DNA of 64,000 nucleotides from Peribacillus folii. Lineage in GTDB: Bacteria; Bacillota; Bacilli; Bacillales; DSM-1321. Below the pieces are notes generated by a model, which saw only the letters and a program-made list of their open reading frames with translations, was not told the DNA's origin and did no database searches. This document shows positions 9,055 to 19,738 of the stretch, piece after piece. The stretch is taken from NCBI RefSeq assembly GCF_030271255.1, contig NZ_JASJOM010000001.1:124001-188000 (forward strand), in the 5' to 3' direction. A program made the position numbers and the translations under genes. Positions within the stretch are counted from its first letter, which is position 1; every line of letters begins with the position of its first letter.

Positions 9055-11316
9055 TTAAACTTGCCCTTCCAGGCTTTTTTTCTTTTCTTTTGCCGTATTC
9101 AGCGGACCCTTCTTCTTCAATTCCCTGATTTTTAAATCAAGCCAGAATTGGGAAGCGATCAATAGCGATGAATACACACCGCATATCAGCCCGATGAACA
9201 GGGCGATCGAAAAGTTCCTGATGGCTTCACTGCCGAATATCATCAAGGCGATGACCGTAACGAGTACAGTCAGCACCGTATTGATCGATCTCGTCAGCGT
9301 TTGCCTGATACTGATGTTCACGATGTTCTCAAGCTCTTCGACCGTTTTGATTTTACGGCTGAAGCGCAGGTTTTCCCGAATCCGGTCAAACGTAACGATC
9401 GTATCATTGATGGAATAACCGACGATTGTCAGAACCGCAGCGATGAAGGTGATATCCACCTCAAGGCGAAGCAGACTAAAGATCGTGATGATGAAAAATG
9501 CATCATGAATGAGCGCCACGACGGCCGGTACGGCCATTCGCCATTCAAACCGTATCGATACATACAAAATGATCCCAAGGGAGGCAATCGTCAAGGCAAT
9601 GATGGCATTTTTCGCAAGCTCTTTTCCTACAGTCGGTGAGACAGTGCTTACATTCGGCTCTGCTCCGTAATCCTTCTTGAAATGGTCCTTCAGGACAGCG
9701 ATTTCCTGTTTATCAAGAACGCCCACCGTCCGGACGACAGCATTTTTGTTATCCTGTCCAGCAAGTCTGACATCCTTGATATCATCGACATCGATGCCGG
9801 CCTTGCCCATCTCGGTCTTAACCTGCTGAGTCGTCAGTACATCCTTAGACGCGATTTCGATGCGGGTTCCGCTCGTGAAGTCGATTCCCAGATTCAAGCG
9901 GAAAACGAACAGGAAGATGATCCCGATAATCGTGATCCCGATCGAAATGCCATAAAAGGCCTTCCGATGCTTGACGAAATCGATTTTATCGAACCGTGTC
10001 GGCAATGACATTAGATTGATCTTCTCGTTTAGGTTGTGAATATATTTCTTCTTCACGCCAAACCATGATGTGCGTTTGTCCAGGAAGCCGCTTTTCACCC
10101 ATAGGCTCATGAAGAGACGCGTACCATAAACGGCTGTAATGAAGCTCATTAAAATGGAAATGATCAAGGTCGTCGCAAACCCTTTAACCGAGCTTGTCCC
10201 GTAATAGAAGAGGACAGCTGCAGCGAGCAAGGTCGTCAGGTTCGCATCCGTAATCGTGCTAAGCGAGTTTTTCGTGCCTTCTTTATAAGCCGCTTTTACC
10301 GTGCGGCCAAGCTTCAGTTCATCCCTGATCCGTTCATAGGTGATGATATTGGCATCCACGGCCATCCCGACCCCAAGCACCAATGCCGCTATGCCTGGAA
10401 GCGTGAGGACTGCATTCATCCAATCGAAGACCAGCAGCGTCAGGAAGATATAGATGCTCAGCGTCACGACTGCAATGAATCCCGGGAAGCGGTAATAAAC
10501 AAGCATGAAGATGAAAATGAGTGCAATCCCGATGATGCCGGCAAAAATCGTATCGTTCAGTGCCCCTGCACCGAATTGGGCTCCTACGGAAGTGGAGTAT
10601 TTTTCCTTCAAGTCGACAGGCAGTGCACCTGCATCAAGTAGGTCGGCAAGCTCTTTCGCTTCCTCCACCGTGAATTGCCCTGTAATATAAACCTTTTTCG
10701 TATTGAAAGCTTCACTGACAGCTGGAGCGGATATCATATTGTCTTGTGAGGCTTTATCCTTAATGGAATCTTTGCCTTCCTCGAAGTCCAGCCAGATCGC
10801 AAGGACATTCGTCGGTTGCGGCATTGATGAAATTTTTTGCGTGATTTCCTTAAACTTGTTCACATCTTTCAATGTGACTTCAACGACCGGCTTATTATCC
10901 TGGAACGTTTGTTTCGCGCCGCCTTCCTTCAGGTCGGCACCGGTCATCATTTCCTTATCGTTATAATCCCGGAAGGATAGTTTAGCTTGTGTCGAAAGGA
11001 TTTCCCGAGCGTTATTTTGGTCCTTGACCCCAGCCAATTGAACCCTGATCCGGTTTTTCCCTTCGATTTGGATATTAGGTTCACTAACACCCAAAACATT
11101 GACACGCCGCTCAAGTGAGCTTACTGTAGCCCGTAAAACTTCCGGGGTGATCTTTTCCCCAGACAGAGGCTTCACTTCATATAACACTTCAAATCCGCCT
11201 TGAAGGTCAAGCCCCAGCTTGATATCCTTGAGGATTCCTTTTGAAGTCGTTCCCATCGCTGCGAAAACCAGTAATATGATCAGAAAAAACGCAACGATCC
11301 TGCTTCTTTTAACCAT
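9055..11316 (-). CDS. secDF: Fused protein translocase subunit SecDF
   Basis: Membrane component that uses the proton gradient to help pull secreted proteins through SecYEG. The 753-aa protein joins a SecD half (about 1-425, with LGLDLQGGFEVLYEV near the N-terminus) to a SecF half (about 440-753, with NLGIDFTSGTRIEI), giving the expected two sets of six membrane segments. This fusion is normal for Bacillus, where SecDF is about 740 aa. A strong SigA promoter is visible 150 bp upstream, so it is probably monocistronic. Confidence 0.96.
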   Translation of the reverse strand: MVKRSRIVAFFLIILLVFAAMGTTSKGILKDIKLGLDLQGGFEVLYEVKPLSGEKITPEVLRATVSSLERRVNVLGVSEPNIQIEGKNRIRVQLAGVKDQNNAREILSTQAKLSFRDYNDKEMMTGADLKEGGAKQTFQDNKPVVEVTLKDVNKFKEITQKISSMPQPTNVLAIWLDFEEGKDSIKDKASQDNMISAPAVSEAFNTKKVYITGQFTVEEAKELADLLDAGALPVDLKEKYSTSVGAQFGAGALNDTIFAGIIGIALIFIFMLVYYRFPGFIAVVTLSIYIFLTLLVFDWMNAVLTLPGIAALVLGVGMAVDANIITYERIRDELKLGRTVKAAYKEGTKNSLSTITDANLTTLLAAAVLFYYGTSSVKGFATTLIISILMSFITAVYGTRLFMSLWVKSGFLDKRTSWFGVKKKYIHNLNEKINLMSLPTRFDKIDFVKHRKAFYGISIGITIIGIIFLFVFRLNLGIDFTSGTRIEIASKDVLTTQQVKTEMGKAGIDVDDIKDVRLAGQDNKNAVVRTVGVLDKQEIAVLKDHFKKDYGAEPNVSTVSPTVGKELAKNAIIALTIASLGIILYVSIRFEWRMAVPAVVALIHDAFFIITIFSLLRLEVDITFIAAVLTIVGYSINDTIVTFDRIRENLRFSRKIKTVEELENIVNISIRQTLTRSINTVLTVLVTVIALMIFGSEAIRNFSIALFIGLICGVYSSLLIASQFWLDLKIRELKKKGPLNTAKEKKKSLEGQV

Positions 11317-11467
11317 TATGTAGTAGGCCCCTTTCTATAATCCGCCTGTTCCTGAAGTTTAAATCCTGTCATTTTTTTGTATGAAAGCACCTAGCATTCC
11401 CTTAGCTTTTCGAGAAAAAAAGACACAGCAACCTATGCTTTTTTCCAAAAAAAGCATAACCATATCT

Positions 11468-11496
11468 ATTATGATTCATTTATAAACAGCTGTCAA
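11468..11496 (-). promoter_or_regulatory. SigA promoter of secDF
   Basis: Minus strand TTGACA (11491-11496), 17 bp, CATAAT (11468-11473). Just downstream the leader contains an A/T-stemmed hairpin (11433-11457, arms TATGCTTTTT and AAAAAGCATA) of unknown role. Confidence 0.75.
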
Positions 11497-11514
11497 TTTA
11501 AGTATATCTTTGTT

Positions 11515-11820
11515 TCATTCCTTTAAAAGTTCTTTTAATTCCTCCTCGGACAGCGGCTCGAATAGGTTGGGTGATTTATATGCTTCGACCATTTGGAAGG
11601 TCATGAACTGATTGCTCGAAAAAGTCACGATATCAGCGACAAGCTCGTGAAGATGAATATTTTCCTGCGGGCGCTTCCATTTGTTTTTAGTTAGAGTTCC
11701 CCAGATATCCTCCTCTGTAACGGCATTCAAACCGACCATTTGAAATTCCTCACGCTTGCTCTTCAGAAATGGACGTACCTTTGCATAATAGCTTTCATAG
11801 GGATGATTCATTTTTGCCAT
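11515..11820 (-). CDS. comN: Post-transcriptional regulator ComN family protein
   Basis: A 101-aa soluble protein with the fold and position of ComN (YrzD). In B. subtilis ComN acts post-transcriptionally on comE mRNA to support competence and localises with DivIVA. That role is known for the family and not shown by the sequence here. The ATG at 11820 sits 7 nt after GGAGG. A GTG one codon upstream is possible but too close to the ribosome site. It lies between secDF and spoVB, as in B. subtilis. Confidence 0.85.
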   Translation of the reverse strand: MAKMNHPYESYYAKVRPFLKSKREEFQMVGLNAVTEEDIWGTLTKNKWKRPQENIHLHELVADIVTFSSNQFMTFQMVEAYKSPNLFEPLSEEELKELLKE

Positions 11821-11988
11821 CACTTTGCCTCCAGTAAAAATGATTCTCTCGATTGTGCATTTTCTTAAGAAGGGTTCCGATGGATGTCAGAACGCAAACA
11901 AACACTTTTGTCATGCTTTGTCCATGTACAAGCATATAGATAATTGTATAGCATAACCGCTTTTTTGAGAAGGCAGGGAGGGAGTTCA

Positions 11989-13551
11989 ATGTCTAAATTT
12001 TTAAAAGGGACGCTGATATTATTAATCGCAAGCCTGATTACAAGGGTTCTTGGATTCATTAATCGCATCGTCATCGCCCGCTTCATCGGCGAAGAAGGCG
12101 TTGGTTTATATATGATGGCTTTACCGACCCTATTTCTCGTCGTGAACATTACCCAATTGGGGCTTCCCATCGCCATATCCAAATTCGTTGCTGAGGCAAA
12201 TGCCCGGGGCGATGAACGAAAAATCAAAAAGATCCTTGTCGTCTCTTTGGCATGCACCTTTGCATTATCGATGATCTTCACTCCAGCGATGCTGTTTTTC
12301 GCCCCCGTCCTCTCAGAGTACTTATTCACCGATCAACGGACGGTCTGGCCCCTGATGGCGATTGCGCCAATCGTGCCGATCATTGCGATATCATCCGTAT
12401 TGCGCGGGTATTTCCAAGGCAAGCAAAATATGAAGCCTTTCGCTTTCTCGCAAGTGATCGAGCAGGTGGCGCGCATCACCTTCATCGCCGTCCTGACGAA
12501 GGCCTTTTTGCCATATGGAATCGAATATGCAGCAGCCGGAGCGATGTTCGCCTCGATCATCGGCGAGCTCGTCTCTCTCATTTACCTTTTGACCAGCTTC
12601 AAGCTAAAGAAGCATTTTAAGTTCAGGAAGGGCTTTTTCAAAAATGTGAAGTCCGGTAAAGGGACATTCACTGAATTGATGGGGATTGCGCTTCCTTCCA
12701 CCGGAAGCAGGATGATCGGTTCCCTTTCATGGTTTTTCGAGCCGATAGTGGTCGCCCAGAGCTTGGCCCTAGCCGGTGTCACCGCAGCCGCAGCCACCAG
12801 CCAATACGGCGAGCTGACGGGATATGCGCTGCCGCTGCTCATGCTGCCTTCGTTCATTACGTCATCATTGGCGACTGCACTTGTACCTGCTGTCAGTGAG
12901 GCGCGGACGACCGGTAACTTCCTGCTCGTTGAACATAGGCTGCAGCAGTCCTTGAAAATCACGTTTATCACAGGCTGCTTGGCCGTCGTCATTTTGTTCA
13001 TCTTTGCCGAACCGATCCTGCAGGTGATGTATGGCTCATCACATGCCGCCGTTTTCATTAAATTCCTGGCACCCTTCTTCATTCTCTTTTACTTCCAGTT
13101 CCCGCTGCAGTCCATGCTTCAAGCACTGGACCTTGCCAAAGCAGCCATGTTCAACAGCCTGGCGGGCAACATTCTTAAAATCGGCGTGATTTGGCTCCTT
13201 GCATCAAAAGAAAGCTTCGGAATCATGGGCGCTGCGGTAGGAATAGCGGTCGGTTCGATGCTCGTCACCTTCCTGCATTTTTCCACCGTGCTGAAGGTGG
13301 TTCCCTTCACGCTGCATTTCCGGAGCTATATTTCGGCTTTGATTCTTGCTCTCATTTCAGGCTGGGGCGGCTATTATCTGTATCAAGTCCCGCTCTCGAC
13401 ACAGCCGATCGTACCAAGGCTGTTGATTTCGGTAACAGTCGTGATCCTGCTTTTCACCTTTTTCCTGCTCATGACCGGCTCAATAAAAAAGGCGGATCTA
13501 GTCAGGATTCCTGTAGTCGGCGGCTTTTTAGCGAAGTTTGCTTGGAAATGA
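11989..13551 (+). CDS. spoVB: Stage V sporulation protein B (MOP-superfamily flippase)
   Basis: Integral membrane protein of the polysaccharide transporter/MurJ-like family, needed for spore cortex synthesis and thought to flip lipid-linked cell-wall precursors. The 520-aa product has about 14 predicted hydrophobic segments, starting with LKGTLILLIASLITRVLGF and the conserved RIVIARFIGEEGVG region. The ATG at 11989 follows GGGAGGG. The start 15 codons upstream in the same frame has no ribosome site. It converges on yrbG. Confidence 0.94.
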   Translation: MSKFLKGTLILLIASLITRVLGFINRIVIARFIGEEGVGLYMMALPTLFLVVNITQLGLPIAISKFVAEANARGDERKIKKILVVSLACTFALSMIFTPAMLFFAPVLSEYLFTDQRTVWPLMAIAPIVPIIAISSVLRGYFQGKQNMKPFAFSQVIEQVARITFIAVLTKAFLPYGIEYAAAGAMFASIIGELVSLIYLLTSFKLKKHFKFRKGFFKNVKSGKGTFTELMGIALPSTGSRMIGSLSWFFEPIVVAQSLALAGVTAAAATSQYGELTGYALPLLMLPSFITSSLATALVPAVSEARTTGNFLLVEHRLQQSLKITFITGCLAVVILFIFAEPILQVMYGSSHAAVFIKFLAPFFILFYFQFPLQSMLQALDLAKAAMFNSLAGNILKIGVIWLLASKESFGIMGAAVGIAVGSMLVTFLHFSTVLKVVPFTLHFRSYISALILALISGWGGYYLYQVPLSTQPIVPRLLISVTVVILLFTFFLLMTGSIKKADLVRIPVVGGFLAKFAWK

Positions 13552-13555
13552 AATG

Positions 13556-13600
13556 GACCGAAGCATTAAACGGCTTCGGTCATTTCTTCGTTTCGTTTTT
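13556..13600 (+). terminator. Terminator after spoVB
   Basis: Stem GACCGAAGC / GCTTCGGTC followed by CATTTCTTCGTTTCGTTTTT. The tail reaches into the end of yrbG on the other strand. Confidence 0.75.
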
Positions 13601-14239
13601 ATCGATGTAAAATTGGCCATCTATGTACCCACAAATCGAAATCTCTTGTATTTTCGCTTCACCATGTTTTTTTAACTGGTGCCTGAGCCAAAATTGATTT
13701 TTGCCGATTTTGGAAAGATTATTTTCCTGTATCTTCCCATCAATAATAAGCGGATATGGCGTTTGCTTCGTGTTCGTCCTTTTTCCTTGGGTATTTTTAA
13801 TGACCGAAAGCTTCCCCGAGGATTCGAGAATGGCAAATTGCACCTCATTCAGATCATTGATCCCCTGTTCTCGCAGCTGAGTCAATAAATCATCGAAATT
13901 ATAGCGTTGCTTACGCATCGCCTTTTCATCTATTTTCCCTTGATTGATGATGATCTGCGGTGTACCGTCGACGAAATTCCGAAACCTGATGCTTTTCAAT
14001 GAAATGAAAGCCAATATGATCTGGATGAAAGCGAGAACGAACATCGGGGTGATTTGCTGGAAAAATGGTTTATTCAAATCCTCAAAGGATAGGACTGCAA
14101 TGTCCCCTATCATGATGGATACCACTAAATCCAGAATGCTCAGTTCCCCAACTTCCCGCTTACCCATCATACGGAAAAGGAATAAGATGACTAGATAGAT
14201 CATCGTCGTTCTAAAAATAATAGCCAGATAGGTATCCAC
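13580..14239 (-). CDS. yrbG: DUF421 membrane protein, YetF/YrbG type
   Basis: About 219 aa with three N-terminal membrane helices (IIFRTTMIYLVILFLFRMM, SILDLVVSIMIGDIAVL, MFVLAFIQIILAFIS) and a soluble C-terminal DUF421 domain containing the LREQGI..V.FAILE..G pattern. The molecular function is unknown. The GTG at 14239 (VDTYLAI) has AAGGA about 10 nt upstream and is my choice. An ATG at 14263 lacks a ribosome site. In B. subtilis yrbG also sits beside spoVB. Confidence 0.82.
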   Translation of the reverse strand: MDTYLAIIFRTTMIYLVILFLFRMMGKREVGELSILDLVVSIMIGDIAVLSFEDLNKPFFQQITPMFVLAFIQIILAFISLKSIRFRNFVDGTPQIIINQGKIDEKAMRKQRYNFDDLLTQLREQGINDLNEVQFAILESSGKLSVIKNTQGKRTNTKQTPYPLIIDGKIQENNLSKIGKNQFWLRHQLKKHGEAKIQEISICGYIDGQFYIDKNETKK

Positions 14240-14423
14240 TTCACTAACACATCCTTCATCCATAGCATGGCTTGGGAATAGAAAAATTACTCCATAATCT
14301 TTTCTAATTTCGCGGATGCTGTGGTCTAAAGGCTTAAGATGAGGAATATGCTTGTACAAACACATAAACAGGCTAAAACGTCTCAGCCTTTAAAAAGGAG
14401 GAATACCCATCGAAACTAAAAAA

Positions 14424-14795
14424 ATGAGTGTCGCCGTAATTTATGGCGTAGGTTCCATCTTTGCCATTGCGATGATTGCAAGCTTGATCGTTTCCATCCT
14501 TCTACGTTTCACTTCATTGACGGAATCATCCCTGACATATGTGGTCATGATCATTTCCTTTTTATCACTGTTCATCGGCGGGTTCATTTCAGGAGGCAAA
14601 GGGAAAAAACAAGGACTATTCTTAGGCGGCAGCACAGGCTTTCTCTATCTGTTAGTCGTGTTCCTTTTTCAATATTTGGGGCATGACGCACTCTTCACCG
14701 TCAAGCAATGGATCTACTACGGCTGCTTCGTCATCACGGCCATGATGGGCGGTGTGCTCGGGGTCAATATGAGCTCCGACTCACGCACCAATTAA
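14424..14795 (+). CDS. yrzE: TIGR04086-type small membrane protein YrzE
   Basis: 123 aa from the first ATG, with four hydrophobic segments and a GGFISGGKGKKQG turn typical of this small Bacillus membrane family. Function unknown. The start is unusual. The strong site AAAGGAGG (14394-14401) lies 22 nt before the ATG at 14424, far too distant. The in-frame codon at optimal spacing, 7 nt after the site, is ATC at 14409. An N-terminus of (M)ETKKMSVAVIYG would match the basic start usual in the family. The true start may therefore be 14409. Confidence 0.8.
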   Translation: MSVAVIYGVGSIFAIAMIASLIVSILLRFTSLTESSLTYVVMIISFLSLFIGGFISGGKGKKQGLFLGGSTGFLYLLVVFLFQYLGHDALFTVKQWIYYGCFVITAMMGGVLGVNMSSDSRTN

Positions 14796-14835
14796 TAAAC
14801 ACAGCAAAAATCCGGGCATCTTGCCCGGTTCAGGC

Positions 14836-14875
14836 TGCAGGCAGACTCGAAAGTGAGTTATGCCTGCATTTTTTT
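14836..14875 (+). terminator. Terminator after yrzE
   Basis: Stem TGCAGGCA / TGCCTGCA followed by TTTTTTTGTTTTTG on the plus strand. Confidence 0.8.
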
Positions 14876-15048
14876 GTTTTTGTACCTCGTCACAGCAGGC
14901 TCATAGCTTTCCAGAAGCCGTCTCCTCCGTTTCGTCGATACATCTCGCGCGAACGAAGTCCGCAATAATTTTTACCGTTTCACGAACATGATTGAATATT
15001 TTGCGTTACCTTTGCCTCCAGTAAAGCCGGAAAATATAAAAGGAATGG

Positions 15049-15088
15049 GAAAAGGGGTCCGGAATATAAAAATTCCGGACCCCTTTTC
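15049..15088. terminator. Strong terminator after yajC
   Basis: Perfect inverted repeat AAAAGGGGTCCGGAAT / ATTCCGGACCCCTTTT with a short AT loop, flanked by A and T runs. It ends the yajC transcript. Confidence 0.85.
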
Positions 15089-15126
15089 CTATTAGCTAAA
15101 CCGCGCAATGCCGGTTTTCCTTTAGC

Positions 15127-15417
15127 TTATATAGATACTTCTTTATTTGGTGCACTTTCCGTAATTTCACGGATTGCAGCACGGTCGAAAGTCAATTTAG
15201 TGCCATCTGGTGACTTGATGACGATTTGCAGTTCATCGATTGCATCGATCGTTCCGTGCATGCCGCCGATGGTCGCAACCTTATCACCTTTTTTCAAGCT
15301 GCTTTGCATGCTTTGCGTTGCCTTTTGGCGTTTTTGCTGCGGGCGGATCAATAAGAAATAGAACAATACGAACATTAAGATTAATGGAAGTATTTGAGTT
15401 ATTGCCATTTTGTACAT
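15127..15417 (-). CDS. yajC: Preprotein translocase subunit YajC
   Basis: Small single-span membrane protein that associates with SecDF and the Sec translocon. It shows an N-terminal helix (LPLILMFVLFYFLLI), the family hallmark RPQQKRQK, and a soluble SH3-like tail with GDKVATIGGMHGTI. The first ATG (15417) gives 96 aa with a short spacing to AAAGGAG. The third-codon alternative at 15408 (MAITQ) is also possible. It lies downstream of tgt in the queA-tgt-yajC order typical of Bacillus. Confidence 0.93.
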   Translation of the reverse strand: MYKMAITQILPLILMFVLFYFLLIRPQQKRQKATQSMQSSLKKGDKVATIGGMHGTIDAIDELQIVIKSPDGTKLTFDRAAIREITESAPNKEVSI

Positions 15418-15450
15418 TCACTCCTTTCGTTCATTAAAATATTTATGGAA

Positions 15451-16620
<1,170 letters not shown>

Positions 16621-16626
16621 CTAATA

Positions 16627-17655
16627 TTACTTGATTAACATTGCATCTCCAAAACTAAAGAACCTGTATTTTTCTTCCACGGCCGTTTCATAGGCATGCA
16701 GAACATGCTCCCTGCCCGCCAAAGCAGAAATAAGCATGATTAAAGTTGATTTCGGTAAATGGAAGTTCGTAATCATCGCATCGATCCCCTTGAACTCATA
16801 CCCAGGATAAATGAAGATGCTCGTCCAGCCACTAGCCTCCTTGAAGACCCCATCATTAGCGGACGCAATCGTTTCCAATGTCCTTGTGGATGTTGTGCCG
16901 ACAGTGATGATTCTCCCGCCTTTTTCTTTCACTTCATTAAGTAAACGCGCAGTACCTTCCGTCATTTGATAAAATTCGGAATGCATCTCATGGCTGTCAA
17001 TATCGTCCACACTGACGGGGCGGAACGTTCCGAGCCCGACATGAAGCGTGATGAAGGCGATATGAACACCCATCCCTTTCAGCTTTTCGAGCAGGTGCTC
17101 GGTAAAGTGCAGCCCTGCGGTCGGTGCTGCTGCAGAGCCACGTTCACGCGCATAGACCGTTTGATAACGATCTTGATCGTCAAGCTGCTCCTTGATATAT
17201 GGAGGAAGCGGCATCTCCCCAAGATCGTCCAGTATTTCATAAAAAATGCCTTCATATTGAAACCTCAGGATGCGGCCCCCATGGTCAAGCACTCCCGTAC
17301 AGACGGCACTTAGCTTACCATCACCAAAGGTGATTGTCGAGCCTTCTTTTATTCGTTTTGCGGGCTTTACCAGTGTTTCCCAAACATCATCATGCTCTTG
17401 CTTGAGCAATAAGACCTCCACTTTTGCACCCGTTTCTTCCTTACTTCCATACAGTCGGGCCGGCAGAACCCTCGTATCATTCAACACAAGGCAGTCTCCC
17501 GGTTTGATATATTCTGTGATATGGCTGAAGACATCATGCTCAAGCTTGCCCGTTTCCTTGTCCAATACCATCAATCGACTTGCTTCCCTATCTTCCAAAG
17601 GAACTTGGGCAATCAATTCCTCCGGTAAACGAAAATCAAACTCATCCAATTTCAT
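16627..17655 (-). CDS. queA: S-adenosylmethionine:tRNA ribosyltransferase-isomerase
   Basis: Adds the epoxycyclopentane ring, from SAM, to preQ1 in tRNA, giving epoxyqueuosine. From the ATG at 17655 the product is 342 aa, the normal QueA length. Visible features are the N-terminal [12 protein letters not shown] and the region [18 protein letters not shown]. It stands between yrzS and tgt in the same operon. A GTG three codons upstream falls inside the ribosome site and was not used. Confidence 0.96.
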   Translation of the reverse strand: MKLDEFDFRLPEELIAQVPLEDREASRLMVLDKETGKLEHDVFSHITEYIKPGDCLVLNDTRVLPARLYGSKEETGAKVEVLLLKQEHDDVWETLVKPAKRIKEGSTITFGDGKLSAVCTGVLDHGGRILRFQYEGIFYEILDDLGEMPLPPYIKEQLDDQDRYQTVYARERGSAAAPTAGLHFTEHLLEKLKGMGVHIAFITLHVGLGTFRPVSVDDIDSHEMHSEFYQMTEGTARLLNEVKEKGGRIITVGTTSTRTLETIASANDGVFKEASGWTSIFIYPGYEFKGIDAMITNFHLPKSTLIMLISALAGREHVLHAYETAVEEKYRFFSFGDAMLIK

Positions 17656-17693
17656 CTGTTCCACTTCCTAACCTGTCTATCAAGCTGTAGTAT

Positions 17694-17900
17694 TCATTTA
17701 AAACGGCCAATCAAATAAAAAATAGCGGACAACACGACACTGACTATGATTGAGGTCACAATTGGAAAATAAAACGCCGTATTCCCTTTTTTGAAGAAGA
17801 TATCTCCCGGCAGCCTGCCGAGGTGGATATACTTCATCGCAAAACCGATCACGAAGATGATCACGCCAAGTATCATAACCATTTTAGGTATATTCATCAT
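17694..17900 (-). CDS. yrzS: DUF2905 small membrane protein YrzS
   Basis: 68 aa with two membrane helices separated by the conserved HLGRLPGDI turn that marks DUF2905. Function unknown. Its start codon overlaps the ruvB stop by 4 bp (ATGA), so it is translationally coupled to ruvB. The family is nearly always found in ruvAB-queA-tgt operons. Confidence 0.87.
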   Translation of the reverse strand: MMNIPKMVMILGVIIFVIGFAMKYIHLGRLPGDIFFKKGNTAFYFPIVTSIIVSVVLSAIFYLIGRFK

Positions 17901-18895
17901 TCAGGCATCACCATTCCGAAGTGCTCGTAAACGAGCTGTGTAGCCATACGCCCCCTTGGGGTACGCTGAAGGAAACCGACCTGCAGCAAATATGGCTCAT
18001 ACACATCTTCGATCGTATGGGCTTCCTCGCCGATCGTGGCGGCAATCGTCTCCAGACCGACAGGCCCGCCGCGGAATTTCTCAATGATCCCTTTAAGTAA
18101 TTTATGGTCAATATGATCGAGTCCTAAACGGTCGACCTGCATTAATTCAAGTGCATAATCGGCAAGCCCTGCCGTTATCGTGCCATCTCCGCGAACCTGG
18201 GCGAAATCCCTGACCCTTCGTAAAAGCCGGTTGGCAATCCGCGGCGTGCCCCTCGATCTCCTCGCAAGCTCTGCAGCTGCCTGACCATCCATTTCCGTAT
18301 CCATGATTCTGGCTGTACGGATGATGATGTCCGTCAAATGGTTTTCCGTATAATATTCAAGACGGCTCAAAACGCCAAAACGGTCCCTAAGCGGCGCAGA
18401 CAATGAACCGGCGCGGGTCGTCGCCCCGACGAGAGTGAACGGGGGCAGGTCAATTCTGATCGAGCGTGCCTCCGGGCCTTTTCCGACCACAATATCGAGA
18501 CAGAAGTCCTCCATCGCCGGATATAGCACTTCCTCGACCACACGAGGGAGACGGTGAATTTCATCTATGAAAAGCACATCTCCGGGTTCAAGCGCACTCA
18601 AAATCGCCGCCAAATCACCCGGCCGCTCGATGGCAGGTCCTGAGGTCGTGCGGATATTGACACCCATTTCGTTGGCGATGATGACCGCAAGCGTCGTCTT
18701 TCCGAGACCCGGAGGCCCGTATAAAAGGACATGATCGAGCGTTTCCTCCCTCATCCTTGCCGCTTCGATGTATACACTCAAGTTCGCTTTCACTTTATCC
18801 TGTCCAATATATTGCTTTAAGTTTTGCGGCCGCAGGCTTTGTTCAAAGGACAGTTCGTTCAAATCGGCTTCCTGATTGAAAATTCTCTCCTCCAT
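17897..18895 (-). CDS. ruvB: Holliday junction DNA helicase RuvB
   Basis: Hexameric AAA+ motor that drives branch migration of Holliday junctions together with RuvA. The 332-aa product has Walker [13 protein letters not shown] (about 59-70), Walker [11 protein letters not shown] (about 108-117), sensor 1 and arginine-finger region LVGATTRAG, and a C-terminal winged helix. It lies 11 bp downstream of ruvA. Confidence 0.98.
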   Translation of the reverse strand: MEERIFNQEADLNELSFEQSLRPQNLKQYIGQDKVKANLSVYIEAARMREETLDHVLLYGPPGLGKTTLAVIIANEMGVNIRTTSGPAIERPGDLAAILSALEPGDVLFIDEIHRLPRVVEEVLYPAMEDFCLDIVVGKGPEARSIRIDLPPFTLVGATTRAGSLSAPLRDRFGVLSRLEYYTENHLTDIIIRTARIMDTEMDGQAAAELARRSRGTPRIANRLLRRVRDFAQVRGDGTITAGLADYALELMQVDRLGLDHIDHKLLKGIIEKFRGGPVGLETIAATIGEEAHTIEDVYEPYLLQVGFLQRTPRGRMATQLVYEHFGMVMPE

Positions 18896-18906
18896 TGCGC
18901 CACTCC

Positions 18907-19521
18907 TTATCTTAGCATCAACTGCAATGCTTTCTTAATATATTGCTCGGTCGTCATATCTTCCGTCTGCAATTTCTTGGCAACCTTTTGGATTTCCTTT
19001 TCCGAATAGCCAAGTGCCTTCAATGCAAGCATCGCTTCGTCCAATTCCTCCGTATAGCCAGTCGGACTGCCTGCAGCCGGAAAGCCTTCGTTGAACAAGC
19101 TCGGAAAGGCATCCGGAATGATGTTCTCCAGCTTTCCTTTTAAATCAAGAATCATCTGTCTTGCCGTTTTCTTCCCTACTCCCGGGAACTTCACCAAGAA
19201 CGATTCATCTTCATTTTCAATCGCCTGCACGACTTGATCGACCTGACCTGACGCAAGTATGGCAAGCGCCCCCTTCGGCCCGATTCCGGTTACATTCAAA
19301 AGCTTCGTGAATAACGCCTTTTCTTGACGATTCTGAAAACCATACAAGGCAACCAAATCTTCACGCACATAATGATACAAAAAAACTTGGATATCTTTCT
19401 GGTATTGGGCGGAAAAAATAAAAGGATTCGGCGTCATCACTTGATATCCGATCCCCCCATTTTCCACGACTATGTATTCAGGTCCAATATAATCGACCTT
19501 GCCTTTTATATAATCATACAA
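18907..19521 (-). CDS. ruvA: Holliday junction DNA helicase subunit RuvA
   Basis: Tetrameric protein that binds four-way junctions and recruits RuvB. The 204-aa product has an N-terminal OB fold, tandem helix-hairpin-helix motifs ([13 protein letters not shown] and [13 protein letters not shown]) and a C-terminal RuvB-binding domain. A TTG start at 19521 sits 7 nt after GGGAGAG and aligns with the usual N-terminus ([12 protein letters not shown]). Confidence 0.97.
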   Translation of the reverse strand: MYDYIKGKVDYIGPEYIVVENGGIGYQVMTPNPFIFSAQYQKDIQVFLYHYVREDLVALYGFQNRQEKALFTKLLNVTGIGPKGALAILASGQVDQVVQAIENEDESFLVKFPGVGKKTARQMILDLKGKLENIIPDAFPSLFNEGFPAAGSPTGYTEELDEAMLALKALGYSEKEIQKVAKKLQTEDMTTEQYIKKALQLMLR

Positions 19522-19738
19522 ATTAATTCTCTCCCTGATTTTGCTGTACCTCTCATTTTATCATAAAACCGGTGGTTGTTCATATAAAGTTATTTTATAA
19601 TCGGCAAAGTCTTTTACATGATTTCCGAATGCGGCAAGCACCCTTTAAATAAAGGGGAGCCAAAGCAATCAACAGAGATTACATCCACTAAAACTGTGGA
19701 TAATCAGAATCCTCTCTACATATTGAACTAAGGTACAC

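Larger units (their letters stand above)
14796..15126. other. Intergenic region yrzE-yajC without a convincing gene
   Basis: Contains the yrzE terminator, a short protein-like minus-strand frame ending near 14857 (LRTSFARDVSTKRRRRLLES and about 15 more residues) with no ribosome site or good start, a 16-bp match to the comN leader (15010-15025), and the yajC terminator. Confidence 0.6.

Noticed and set aside
14857-14965. Short minus-strand frame with basic residues (LRTSFARDVSTK onward)
   Set aside because: No usable start or ribosome site and a stop just upstream. It is kept only as a possible remnant.
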